From: Acinetobacter sp. NIPH 298
GTDB lineage: Bacteria; Pseudomonadota; Gammaproteobacteria; Pseudomonadales; Moraxellaceae
DNA length: 64,000 bases
Direction: 5' to 3'
Assembly (NCBI RefSeq): GCF_000369505.1
Contig: NZ_KB850055.1
Span: 558,001 to 622,000 of the forward strand
Numbering within the stretch: position 1 is the stretch's first letter; each line of letters starts with the position of its first letter. This document shows positions 24,549-32,372 of this stretch, piece by piece. The position numbers and the translations under genes are program-made. Under the pieces are notes generated by a model. It did not search any database. It saw nothing but the letters and a program-made list of their open reading frames with translations, and was not told where the DNA came from.

Positions 24549-25130
24549 ATGATCATGACGGCAGGCGGTTTTTCGATTATTCGCAATGCTCTTGGGCGAT
24601 TAACTGAATTACAAGTAAAGGGCATCAATTTTATAGTCTCGGCTATAGATAAAGATAAAAGCATTTCATATCCGCAAGCTGCTTACATGCTTGCCACCGC
24701 GTGGCATGAGACAGATCGCAAAATGCAGCCGATCACCGAGTATGGTGGTATTCGTTATTTCGATAAATATGACACAGGTACACTAGCAAAGCGCTTAGGT
24801 AACACACCAGCATTGGACGGAGATGGTTTTAAATACCGTGGACGTGGTTATGTTCAAATTACTGGCACCGACAACTATAGCCGATTTTCTAGACTACTTA
24901 ATGTCGATTTACTTAAGAAACCAGATTTAGCATTAGATCCAGATATTGCGATCAAAATCACGACCATCGGTATGAAGAATGGGGCCTTTACTGGAAAAAA
25001 ATTAAGTGACTACATCCATCAGTCTAAGAAAGACTATGTGGGTGCTCGCCGTATCATCAATGGTACTGATAAAGCGCAGATGATTGCCAACTATGCAGTA
25101 ACTTTTGAAAAAGCGTTGAGGAGTTGGTGA
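24549..25130 (+). CDS. Endolysin, glycoside hydrolase family 19 (chitinase-like lysozyme)
   Basis: A 193-aa GH19 enzyme that cleaves peptidoglycan glycan strands. Conserved marks: ATAWHETDRKMQPITEYGG with E54 and E64 as the likely acid/base pair, YRGRGYVQITGTDNY (residues 96-110), and a C-terminal ARRIINGTDKA. No signal peptide, so release depends on the holin-like protein upstream. ATG 24549 has AGGAG nine bases upstream. The stop overlaps the spanin region (next ATG two bases on). Confident on motif evidence. Confidence 0.92.
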   Translation: MIMTAGGFSIIRNALGRLTELQVKGINFIVSAIDKDKSISYPQAAYMLATAWHETDRKMQPITEYGGIRYFDKYDTGTLAKRLGNTPALDGDGFKYRGRGYVQITGTDNYSRFSRLLNVDLLKKPDLALDPDIAIKITTIGMKNGAFTGKKLSDYIHQSKKDYVGARRIINGTDKAQMIANYAVTFEKALRSW

Positions 25131-25131
25131 T

Positions 25132-25494
25132 ATGAGCTGGGTCCTTTCAAACAAACGATGGTCATTGATCATCGTTTTGTCATTTTTATACCTGATGCAA
25201 ATTGGTTATACAAATTATTTAGCTGGAAAGCTTCAAGAAGCAGATCAGAAATGTTTCACAAAAATTCAAGACATTGAGCAAGAGCAAGTCAAGGCGCTTG
25301 CTGAAGCACAAAATCAAGTCAATAAAGTGAGCGCAGACTATGAAAAACTTAAATCAGAACAGCGTGTCAAAGTCGAACGTGTTACACGTGAAGTGCAAAA
25401 GATCGTTGAGCGTCCTATTTATAAGTCTGTTTGTATTGATGATGATGGGTTGTCAGAAATCAATAGTCTTATCGAAGCCGGTAATACCAGCTAA
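25132..25494 (+). CDS. Rz-type inner-membrane spanin
   Basis: A 120-aa protein with one N-terminal membrane segment (residues 10-27, SLIIVLSFLYLMQIGYTNYL) and a long periplasmic coiled coil (residues 30-98, QEADQKCFTKIQDIEQEQ and onward). It should pair with the Rz1 lipoprotein encoded in another frame inside it to fuse inner and outer membranes in the last lysis step. It starts one base after the endolysin stop. The C-terminal CIDDDGLSEINSLIEAG is typical of Rz-like proteins in Acinetobacter prophages. Confidence 0.85.
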   Translation: MSWVLSNKRWSLIIVLSFLYLMQIGYTNYLAGKLQEADQKCFTKIQDIEQEQVKALAEAQNQVNKVSADYEKLKSEQRVKVERVTREVQKIVERPIYKSVCIDDDGLSEINSLIEAGNTS

Positions 25495-25633
25495 TTTGCT
25501 TCAGCCGTGTTCGAATTTGAATCAATTAGAAGCGGGCACTGGTAAAAATGTTTTGTTGTGGGCTGTTGATACTGTTGCGAAACACAATGAATGCAGTGCA
25601 AGAAATGCGGCGCTTGTGAAAGCACTCAAATGA
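25340..25633 (+). CDS. Rz1-type outer-membrane spanin lipoprotein (overlapping frame)
   Basis: A 97-aa product in a different frame, starting within Rz and extending past it (155-base overlap). Residues 23-38 are hydrophobic and end in the lipobox MMGC with Cys38 as lipidation site, followed by a short Pro-containing mature region. Embedded Rz1 genes of this form are standard in lambda-like lysis cassettes. The start ATG 25340 gives a long basic n-region; a shorter start near the hydrophobic core is possible. It ends the plus-strand prophage genes. Confidence 0.78.
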   Translation: MKNLNQNSVSKSNVLHVKCKRSLSVLFISLFVLMMMGCQKSIVLSKPVIPANLLQPCSNLNQLEAGTGKNVLLWAVDTVAKHNECSARNAALVKALK

Positions 25634-25901
25634 GGGGTTTTGAATTTTGAGAAAAAATTTGCTCAGGGATTTAAATTTCAATAGTTAACTGAGCAAATAT
25701 ATTCACAAAATTTGACTATAGGTAAATAAAAGCCCCTAAGTACAGCTTAAAAATTTACTAAGTTCTTGGGCTATTTCATATTACTTAAGCATGAAATTTT
25801 GATTCTTTTTTGATTTATATTTAATTGAAAATTCTACTTTAAGTAGTTGGTATAGTAAGGATAATGATACTTACAGGACGGTTTATAATGTTAAAATAAG
25901 A
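25634..25901. other. Gene-free AT-rich gap between lysis and accessory block B
   Basis: No coding frame is convincing. It holds a 9-bp stem TTTGCTCAG (25658-25666) with CTGAGCAAA (25689-25697), an AGCCC/GGGCT pair further on, and two -10-like boxes (TATAGT and TATAAT) without good -35 partners. Confidence 0.5.
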
Positions 25902-25925
25902 CAAAAGCGCACTAGTGCGCTTTTG
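25902..25925. terminator. Bidirectional terminator ending accessory block B
   Basis: CAAAAGCGCAC pairs perfectly with GTGCGCTTTTG across two bases. The stop codon of the minus-strand gene 25912-26166 is inside it. Confidence 0.8.
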
Positions 25926-26166
25926 CTGTAAATATGCTTTTTAGGCGATCTAAAAAGTTATGAGATTGTGATTGATTGTAGGAAAACGTTGATAAGGCTA
26001 GTTTTGCAGCCATCACACTTTTATTTAACTCATCAAGTCTCTGCTGTTCAGACTTGTTAGAATATGGTGAAATAATCTCAATATTCACATTATCGGTATT
26101 GCATTTAAGATAAATTAAATGTGATGGTTTTGTGTTGTAAACGATCATATATTTTTTAGAATTCAT
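25912..26166 (-). CDS. Small partner protein of the membrane-GAF gene, unknown
   Basis: An 84-aa protein with no membrane segment or known family. It starts MNSKKYMIVYNTKPSHLIYLKCN, a beta-strand-like opening, and continues with a polar helix (KSEQQRLDELNKSVMAAKLALSTF) and a basic tail. Its ATG overlaps the stop of the upstream 343-aa gene by four bases, so the two are almost certainly co-translated. The stop is within the terminator hairpin. As second gene in a two-gene prophage operon it may be a regulator, partner or effector; the sequence does not decide. Confidence 0.6.
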   Translation of the reverse strand: MNSKKYMIVYNTKPSHLIYLKCNTDNVNIEIISPYSNKSEQQRLDELNKSVMAAKLALSTFSYNQSQSHNFLDRLKSIFTAKAH

Positions 26167-27194
26167 TTTGAAATACGCTCCTTTATTTCTTTTAGAGAGT
26201 GTTCAAGTGCAAGCCTAGATATGAAAAATTTAAACAACCATTCAAGAAATTTCTCATTTTCAGGGCTAATTACGTTTGCTGCCTTAATAGCAATAGAAAT
26301 GATAAATATTGCTTCATTACTATTAATACTGTGAATTGGAACACAAACTTGACACCATGACTCACTTGGATCTGTATTGCCTTGGATATACATTATATCA
26401 GAGCTATTTTGCTTTTGTATTTCAGTTTGTGTATCTGCTACGATAATCATTTTTTTCATCGATAGTACTCTTGAAAAAGTACTATCAGGATGTTTTAACT
26501 GATCAATAGTCGTTCTAGGTGTTGTGTTATAAGGACTATGGCAAACCCAGTCATCTAGTTGACCGTTTTTTACCCTTACAAGAGCAACCTTTAGAAACTC
26601 GTTAGGATAAATACTTTTGATGCAATCGTGTAAAGATTCAATTAACAATTTTATTTGTTTTTCTGGCTGTGCTATGCGAATAAAAACTGTCTTATAGTTG
26701 GGCGTTTGCGGCGTAGAGAGATATTCTTTGGATGCCAAGGCTAGCAATTGTCTTTTTTCAATCACAACTTTTTCAAGCTGCTCTAATACTTTAATTGTTA
26801 TGTCATACTGTTTGGATAATTTATCATAGTTTTCTTGCAAACTATTGTCTATGCATTTGGAAGTGATATAGCCGCTCAGTATTCCATATAAACTAGGGAT
26901 AACAATGGTTAAAAAAACAAACCAACCTCCGTTTACAAGCAAAAACTCACCTGTTTGACCAAGTCCTTTTTTTAGACCCTTTGCCGCAACTTCATTGCCT
27001 AGGCAAAAGGTTATATAAGCACTAAAACCAGCTACTATGATTAAGACCAATTTAAATCCAATGGATTTAAATATGTCATTTAACTTTATGTAAAAATTTT
27101 TTTGATATAGAAATGGATCAATCTTTGTATCCCAATTTAACCAAATAATAAAAGAGAAAATGAATAAGACTATTATGGCAATGAAAGCAACCAT
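26163..27194 (-). CDS. Membrane protein with coiled coil and GAF-like domain, unknown
   Basis: A 343-aa protein. Three membrane segments (residues about 3-20, 46-66, 86-110) are followed by a coiled coil (118-155) and a soluble domain (about 165-335) with GAF-like spacing: helix KQIKLLIESLHDCIKS, strand KVALVRV, WCQVCVPIHS (280-289), strand AIFIISIAI, then helix NEKFLEWLFKFFISRLA. GAF domains bind small molecules or mediate dimers. It heads a two-gene operon between lysis genes and integrase, a common site for lysogen-benefit and phage-defence genes. GAGATA precedes the ATG. No kinase, cyclase or nuclease motif is visible. Function unknown. Confidence 0.65.
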   Translation of the reverse strand: MVAFIAIIVLFIFSFIIWLNWDTKIDPFLYQKNFYIKLNDIFKSIGFKLVLIIVAGFSAYITFCLGNEVAAKGLKKGLGQTGEFLLVNGGWFVFLTIVIPSLYGILSGYITSKCIDNSLQENYDKLSKQYDITIKVLEQLEKVVIEKRQLLALASKEYLSTPQTPNYKTVFIRIAQPEKQIKLLIESLHDCIKSIYPNEFLKVALVRVKNGQLDDWVCHSPYNTTPRTTIDQLKHPDSTFSRVLSMKKMIIVADTQTEIQKQNSSDIMYIQGNTDPSESWCQVCVPIHSINSNEAIFIISIAIKAANVISPENEKFLEWLFKFFISRLALEHSLKEIKERISK

Positions 27195-27247
27195 CTATCT
27201 CAAACTTATGTAAATGAAAAAAGTAGCGAACTTTAGCATTTTTAAAA

Positions 27248-27283
27248 TAAATATTAAATTACTTTTGTCGAATTTAATATTTA
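27248..27283. promoter_or_regulatory. Perfect 13-bp inverted repeat upstream of the membrane-GAF gene
   Basis: TAAATATTAAATT (27248-27260) and AATTTAATATTTA (27271-27283) are perfect arms around a 10-base loop, about 54 bases upstream of ATG 27194. Made only of A and T and without a T run, it fits an operator better than a terminator. Confidence 0.55.
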
Positions 27284-27349
27284 AAAATACTCCCATTCAA
27301 ACAAATATTTAATTGTTTAAATTTATTAAAAATTCAGCGTCTTGTCGCT

Positions 27350-27589
27350 TCATTTATTGGATTTTAAGTAGTCCTCTCTATATTCCTCGATTGCATTAGA
27401 GAACTCTTGCGATAAATTGTAGTCTAAAATAGCTTTTGCTAATGATTGAATTGCTTCAGCATATGTATCGGCCTGCAAGTTTATTTTCAGTAAAGCACAA
27501 CCTACTTCCCATTTTTGCTTATCTTCCTTCCATAGAATAAGAAATGAGTGCTGCAGTGTATCGTTGATAAATTGTCCTGTAGTTTTCAT
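27350..27589 (-). CDS. Small soluble protein next to the integrase, unknown
   Basis: A 79-aa protein: QFINDTLQHSFLILWKEDKQKWEVGCALLKINLQADTYAEAIQSL and a C-terminal helix rich in Glu. The order strand-strand-helix with ADTYAEAIQSLAKAI is reminiscent of HicB-like or DUF1902-type small domains, but no catalytic or DNA-binding signature is clear. It starts 18 bases after the integrase stop in the same direction, so they may be co-transcribed. It is too acidic to be an obvious excisionase. Confidence 0.5.
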   Translation of the reverse strand: MKTTGQFINDTLQHSFLILWKEDKQKWEVGCALLKINLQADTYAEAIQSLAKAILDYNLSQEFSNAIEEYREDYLKSNK

Positions 27590-27607
27590 GATTACTTCAA
27601 CCTTGGG

Positions 27608-29221
27608 TTATTTCGGATTTTCAATATGATAGTGCTCTTCAAAATAGTAGTCATTTGATATGTCCAACCAGGCATTAAGGTCGTGATCAAACGCTAAAAC
27701 ACGGTTTTTGAAAAGACGTATCACGCGATTATTCTTAAAACTAAAATGGGATGCTTCATCTGGAAGTTCTGACCAAGCGACTTGGCCATGATCAGCGAAC
27801 CAATCTTCCCAAGCTATCTGGATCTCTTTTATATAGAACTCTTGTTTTTCTTTGTTCCATGCGAAAGGATATTCTGTCTGTAATTTTTTAACGTGTTTGC
27901 GAATAAAGTATTTGTTTTGTTTATGTTCTTCAATGAACGTATTAATTTGTATTTCAAGAAATTTATAGGGAACAACAATAGTCTCGTCTTGGCTCATTTC
28001 AAAAGCCTCAAAAGTATCTATGCTTGCAATGTTGCGCTGAGTTTTATTCCATTCTTTAAAATGATTGTTATAACTTCCTTCCGCAACACTCATTGCTTCA
28101 GCAAAATCAAGGCGATGATCACCACGTTTTTTTAGATTTACGTATCGTTTTAATGTATTCCATGATTCATGTAATGTAATTGTCTGTAGTTGTGGAATTG
28201 TGAATCCTTCTTCCGCATATCTCGTTGCAGCTTCATGCCGTAAATCATGAAATCTAAGATCCTCAATACCGAGTTGTGAACAAGCCCTGGTGAAGTATGT
28301 TGACACAGTGGCGGTGTTCACCGGCACTAATAGTTTTTCACTATAACCAAGCTCAAGTACCCGTTTACGAGTCTCTTTGTTCATGAACTTACCAACTAAC
28401 ATGATAGTTTTTGGTTCCATGTGAAAATATTTGTGATTACCTTCAGACCCATCAGGATGCTTTGCATCTCGAACCAGCCACTGGGTATTGTGTTGATCAT
28501 AATCTGGTAGCCGCAATGAACAAATCTCATCTTCGCGTCTACCTGAGTAGATGGCAAACCACATGATTAGGTGCATTGGCACAGACCGCTTCTTTCTCAT
28601 CCAGTTTTTATAAAAGTGGGTGGTGAGTGCTTGAAGTTCATCGGACGTTGGTAAGCGATCGCGTGTTTTACTTTTAGTGACGATACGAGATTTTCGAAGC
28701 CCGGTAAGTGATTTTTCAAATTCATCTAAAGTTGCCTCTATGTCTTTACCCCAAACAAATTGAGCGTGTACAAGAACAGCCTTAATATGACTTAGTTCTT
28801 TTAGAACAGTAGAAGGCGCAACACCATCAATTCCTAGAATGGGATCTCCTTTACGGCGCTTTATCGCATAGTCTGAAAAATCCTGACGAGTTAATGAATA
28901 GATATTTTTCTCAGAAATCTCTACACTAGCGATCTGTTTAAGTGAGCTGGTTTTTGTTCGTGCAAAGCTATCAGCCTCCTCCAAATATGCTGTGATGAAT
29001 TCTGCTAAGGTTGCTTGTTTTAACTCTTTGGCTGGATTCAGCATTTTGTCTGGGTTTATTTCAATCTCGGCTTCAGTTCTTTTAATCCATTCATCAGCTA
29101 ATGATTTTTTACTGAACGTCTTTGAAGCGTTATAAACAGGATAGCCTTCGCGCTTAACACGAACTTGGGCACGATATCGAGTTGTACCATCGGCTTGAGC
29201 ACGTTTAGTGACAGTTCCCAT
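27608..29221 (-). CDS. int: Tyrosine site-specific integrase with long C-terminal extension
   Basis: A 537-aa phage integrase. I start at ATG 29221 because MGTVTKRAQADGTTRYRAQVRVKR is the usual arm-binding N-terminus; the 37 upstream codons lie in the attachment region. SAM-like core domain about 70-180. Catalytic set: R229 in SGRREDE, H325-x-x-R328 in HDLRHE, H351 in LHES and Y360 in LKRYVNL. About 177 residues follow the catalytic Tyr, far more than usual, with Trp-rich WEDWFADHGQVAW and HDLNAWLD near the end. It abuts dusB, its likely integration target. Confidence 0.92.
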   Translation of the reverse strand: MGTVTKRAQADGTTRYRAQVRVKREGYPVYNASKTFSKKSLADEWIKRTEAEIEINPDKMLNPAKELKQATLAEFITAYLEEADSFARTKTSSLKQIASVEISEKNIYSLTRQDFSDYAIKRRKGDPILGIDGVAPSTVLKELSHIKAVLVHAQFVWGKDIEATLDEFEKSLTGLRKSRIVTKSKTRDRLPTSDELQALTTHFYKNWMRKKRSVPMHLIMWFAIYSGRREDEICSLRLPDYDQHNTQWLVRDAKHPDGSEGNHKYFHMEPKTIMLVGKFMNKETRKRVLELGYSEKLLVPVNTATVSTYFTRACSQLGIEDLRFHDLRHEAATRYAEEGFTIPQLQTITLHESWNTLKRYVNLKKRGDHRLDFAEAMSVAEGSYNNHFKEWNKTQRNIASIDTFEAFEMSQDETIVVPYKFLEIQINTFIEEHKQNKYFIRKHVKKLQTEYPFAWNKEKQEFYIKEIQIAWEDWFADHGQVAWSELPDEASHFSFKNNRVIRLFKNRVLAFDHDLNAWLDISNDYYFEEHYHIENPK

Positions 29222-29395
29222 TAATTTGCACCACAAAGGTTTTAAGGTGTAAGTAGGGTGCAACGAAATAGCATTGAAAGTCAAGAATACCCGACTAAAC
29301 GAGAGTAAACGAGGTTTAAGAAATTGAGTCAAAACAACACAATTAAAGAATTGTTTGATAAATCAATAGATAAGAAACTTTGGGTCGCTCCTATG
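29222..29395. mobile_element. Right attachment region (attR) at the dusB 5' end
   Basis: This gap between integrase and conserved dusB sequence contains an inverted repeat TTGCACC (29226-29232)/GGTGCAA (29257-29263) and tandem TAAACGAG (29296-29303 and 29306-29313), 10 bases apart, as expected for integrase arm sites. The core crossover probably lies where DusB homology starts (about 29,380). The matching attL is outside the window, so the core cannot be defined. Confidence 0.5.
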
Positions 29396-30370
29396 GCGGG
29401 TGTAACTGACCGACCGTTTAGAACGCTGTGCAAATACTTTGGTGCAGGACATGCCGTTAGTGAAATGATGACGGCCGATAAAACCTTACGCATGACTAAA
29501 AAAAGCTTATATCGAGCAAATTTCGATGGTGAGCTTGCGCCGATTTCTGCACAGATTGCGGGTTCTGATCCAGAGCAGCTCGCTGAAGCCGCGCGTTATC
29601 AGGTTGCCAATGGTGCACAAATTGTTGATATCAATATGGGATGTCCAGCAAAAAAAGTCTGCAACAAACTCGCAGGCTCAGCGTTGTTGCAAGATGAAGA
29701 CCTCGTTGCTCGTATTTTGGATACCGTAGTGGCCGCAGTTGATGTTCCTGTGACTTTAAAAACTCGACTTGGTTTTTTAAATGGCGAAGAAAATATTTTA
29801 CGTGTTGCTAAACGTGCAGAACAAGCGGGGGTTGCTGCTTTAGCTTTGCATGGGCGAACCCGCGAAGATATGTATTTAAATAACGCACGTTATGAACTGA
29901 TCAAACGAGTAAAAGAAATTCTGAGTATTCCTGTGATCGCCAATGGTGATATCGATAGTCCTGAAAAAGCCAAATATGTTTTGGACTATACGGGGGCAGA
30001 TGCCATTATGATTGGCCGTGCTGCGCAGGGACGACCTTGGATATTTAGAGAAATCGGTCATTATCTGCAAACAGGCGAACATCTGGCCGCACCAGATATT
30101 GCTGAAGTGAAAATGGTTTTATTGGGGCATTTGGCTGAGCTTTACCAGTTTTATGGTGAGTATTCTGGTTGTCGTATTGCGCGTAAACATATTGCTTGGT
30201 ATACCAAAGGTTTACGTTCAAGTAACGAGTTTCGTCAAAATATGTATAAGGTTGAAAGTACGGCCGATCAAGCAAAAGTGGTGGAGTCTTACTTTGATCA
30301 ACTGCTTGATCAAGGTCAGCGGATGAGTGATGTGCAGGTTGAGCAGGTTAATTTGTTAGAGATAAAATGA
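29324..30370 (+). CDS. dusB: tRNA-dihydrouridine synthase B
   Basis: A 348-aa flavoprotein that reduces uridine to dihydrouridine in the tRNA D loop. DusB marks: VAPMAGVTDRPFRTLC (residues 21-36), DINMGCPAKKV with catalytic Cys107, TLKTRLG, LHGRTR, IPVIANGDI and GADAIMIGRAAQGRPW. These fit DusB, not DusA. The first 20 residues (SQNNTIKELFDKSIDKKLW) lack the usual short IGxYxLxNxLI start and are likely provided by the prophage. The start is TTG 29324 with GAGG nine bases upstream; the only nearby ATG lies inside the conserved core. A strong terminator follows. Confidence 0.9.
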   Translation: MSQNNTIKELFDKSIDKKLWVAPMAGVTDRPFRTLCKYFGAGHAVSEMMTADKTLRMTKKSLYRANFDGELAPISAQIAGSDPEQLAEAARYQVANGAQIVDINMGCPAKKVCNKLAGSALLQDEDLVARILDTVVAAVDVPVTLKTRLGFLNGEENILRVAKRAEQAGVAALALHGRTREDMYLNNARYELIKRVKEILSIPVIANGDIDSPEKAKYVLDYTGADAIMIGRAAQGRPWIFREIGHYLQTGEHLAAPDIAEVKMVLLGHLAELYQFYGEYSGCRIARKHIAWYTKGLRSSNEFRQNMYKVESTADQAKVVESYFDQLLDQGQRMSDVQVEQVNLLEIK

Positions 30371-30395
30371 TCATTGATTTATTTTAGTTGAAAGT

Positions 30396-30430
30396 AGCCT
30401 GTAGTTGAATCGCTCAACTACAGGCTTTTT
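30396..30430. terminator. Bidirectional terminator between dusB and oxyR
   Basis: AGCCTGTAGTTGA (30396-30408) pairs perfectly with TCAACTACAGGCT (30414-30426) across five bases; a T run follows on the plus strand. It separates two convergent genes. Confidence 0.92.
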
Positions 30431-30432
30431 AA

Positions 30433-31338
30433 TTATTCTAAATGTGATGTGATTTTTTTAAGAATATCTAAGATCACATCAAACTCACTTTGTAGTGGGG
30501 TGCTTTTACGGGTAATTAATGCAAGTGTGCGGCTTGGTGCATCCTGAATTGATTTAATCGCAATCGCATCATTGCCACTCAGCATACTGTTTTTGATTGC
30601 AATTTCAGGTAGTAGCGTAAAGCCAAGATCAGAAGATACCATCTCGACTAAGGTCGGTAAGGAACTTGCTTTTAAGCGGTGATCATTTTTACGCTCACCG
30701 ACAGGGCAGGTACTTAAAGCATGATCACGTAAACAATGACCTTCTTCGAGTAACATTAAACGGGTCAGATCAAGATCATCTAAACTGTTTGCATGAATCG
30801 CATTACTATCATTTTTGTTGTAAACAAGCGACAAGTGCTCTTTCGCGATTTCAGAGACTTTTAGACCACGTGTATCAAAAGGTAGTGCCAGCACAATCAT
30901 GTCAAGATTGCCATGTTCGAGCTTTTCTACAATTTTTTCACTTTGCGCTTCATGGAGATGCAGTTGGATTTTGGGTAAGTGTTGATGAACTTCATCAAGC
31001 AACTGAGTCAAAATAAACGGCGCAATGGTTGGAATGATACCCAGATGCAAATCACCAGTTAGTGGTTCACTCATTTCTCGACTTAAGCGCATGAGGTCCT
31101 GTGCATCAGCCAATAACACACGTGCGCGCGCTACAACTTGTTCACCTAAAGGGGTTAAGCGAACGTTTTGACGATCACGTTCAACTAAGACGCCACCTAA
31201 CAGACGCTCTAATTCCATAATCCCCCCAGACAATGTGGACTGGGTAACAAATGAACGGCGTGCTGCTTCAGTAAAATGTAATGTTTCTGACAACGTAACT
31301 AAATATGATAGCTGTCTTAATGAGGGTAATGCAGCCAT
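30433..31338 (-). CDS. oxyR: Peroxide-responsive LysR-type regulator OxyR
   Basis: A 301-aa LysR-type activator. The N-terminal helix-turn-helix is LHFTEAARRSFVTQSTLSGGI (about 20-40). Redox Cys pair C202 and C211 in the HCLRDHALSTC segment matches the E. coli C199/C208 disulfide switch, so it should sense hydrogen peroxide and activate catalase and peroxiredoxin genes. It is the last gene of the minus-strand rubA-rubB-estB-oxyR set, six bases after estB. That order is reported for Acinetobacter ADP1. Confidence 0.93.
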   Translation of the reverse strand: MAALPSLRQLSYLVTLSETLHFTEAARRSFVTQSTLSGGIMELERLLGGVLVERDRQNVRLTPLGEQVVARARVLLADAQDLMRLSREMSEPLTGDLHLGIIPTIAPFILTQLLDEVHQHLPKIQLHLHEAQSEKIVEKLEHGNLDMIVLALPFDTRGLKVSEIAKEHLSLVYNKNDSNAIHANSLDDLDLTRLMLLEEGHCLRDHALSTCPVGERKNDHRLKASSLPTLVEMVSSDLGFTLLPEIAIKNSMLSGNDAIAIKSIQDAPSRTLALITRKSTPLQSEFDVILDILKKITSHLE

Positions 31339-31344
31339 AGTGTC

Positions 31345-32289
31345 CTAGTGTGATGATCTAAAATGATGAACAAACAAACCGCTAAGTTGAGGAATGAAAT
31401 GTGCTGGAATATCATGCCCCATTCCTTGAATTAATTCAAACTTAGCACCAGAAATTGCTTTTGCAACTGCTTTCCCATGACTTGGTGGTAACAAACGATC
31501 TTTTGAACCATGTACAACCAAGGTTGGTTGAGTAATATTCTTGTTTAAAGGTAACAAAGAACCCGTACATAATATTGCTAAAAATTGTTGAAGTACACCC
31601 GCTGGATAAAAACTACGGCGATATAATTTACGAATGGTTTGAATTGTTTCGAGTTGGTTCACATAACCTGGCGAGCCAATAATTTGAAATACTTTTAAAC
31701 TGTGATTAACAATTGCTTCTTCATCATGCGCTTCAGGTCTACCGAGTAAACTAAAAAGTTGCTTTGGATGAGGTAATTTTAGAAAGGGCTGATTATTACT
31801 GGTAAATAATAAGCCAACCTTTTCGACTTTCTCAGGATATTTTGCTGCAACGATTTGGGAAATCATACCACCCATTGATGCACCTAAAATATAGGTTTTC
31901 CCGAGACCTAATTGGTCAATCAACATCGCCACATCATCAGCCATATCATACAGCGTATAAGGCGCACCTTCATTGCCTAAGCCCAACATAAAGCGACTCA
32001 TCAATTTCATGGTGTTGAGGCGTTGTTTTTTATTACGAATTTTTGAAGATAAACCGATATCACGATTATCAAAACGAATAACCCGAAAACCTTGATCAAT
32101 CAAAGATTTACAAAAAAAATCAGGCCAAAACAGCATTTGAGCACCCAATCCCATAATCAGCAAAATCGTTGGGTGTTCAGGGTTGCCTCCAATTTCAACA
32201 TGTAACTCAATTCCATTGCCCAAAGTGACTTTGGTTTCTTGCATAAATGAAGTATAAGGCGACGCATTGAATTGAAAGGCACTGTTCAT
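31345..32289 (-). CDS. estB: Alpha/beta-hydrolase esterase EstB
   Basis: A serine hydrolase of the alpha/beta fold. Motifs: oxyanion region IMGLGAQMLFW, nucleophile elbow GASMGGM with Ser, acid in HGSKDRLLP and His in GMGHDIP. It has no signal peptide and is probably cytoplasmic; in ADP1 the homologue is an esterase co-transcribed with rubAB and oxyR. The start at ATG 32289 is chosen over an upstream GTG (32349) because it gives a length near the family's and has a weak GGAAC ahead; another in-frame ATG lies 15 codons on. Natural substrate unknown. Confidence 0.82.
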   Translation of the reverse strand: MNSAFQFNASPYTSFMQETKVTLGNGIELHVEIGGNPEHPTILLIMGLGAQMLFWPDFFCKSLIDQGFRVIRFDNRDIGLSSKIRNKKQRLNTMKLMSRFMLGLGNEGAPYTLYDMADDVAMLIDQLGLGKTYILGASMGGMISQIVAAKYPEKVEKVGLLFTSNNQPFLKLPHPKQLFSLLGRPEAHDEEAIVNHSLKVFQIIGSPGYVNQLETIQTIRKLYRRSFYPAGVLQQFLAILCTGSLLPLNKNITQPTLVVHGSKDRLLPPSHGKAVAKAISGAKFELIQGMGHDIPAHFIPQLSGLFVHHFRSSH

Positions 32290-32372
32290 GGGATTTGTTC
32301 CGAGTTGAATTCTTTTTATCAATCGTGAGTTTGTTGGTCTTGATTTCACAACAAACTCATTATAGTTAGATT

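Larger units (their letters stand above)
1..29395. mobile_element. Prophage, right-hand part (siphovirus type, Mu-like head, tyrosine integrase)
   Basis: Continuous plus-strand structural and lysis genes from the left window edge to about 25.6 kb, a minus-strand accessory block, and a minus-strand tyrosine integrase abutting dusB. The left end, early genes and left attachment site lie outside the window. The head proteins are of the Mu family but the recombinase is a tyrosine integrase, so the element is a mosaic. The right boundary is set where the conserved DusB sequence begins (about 29,380-29,395); this is an inference because the left attachment site cannot be compared. Confidence 0.93.

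Noticed and set aside
29222-29332. 37-codon N-terminal extension of the integrase
   Set aside because: It lies in the attachment region, has no ribosome site, and the usual integrase N-terminus begins at ATG 29221.
29324-30370. DusA identity for the gene at the integration site
   Set aside because: APMAGVTDRPFR, DINMGCPAKKV and GRAAQGRPW are DusB motifs, although many Acinetobacter prophages use dusA.
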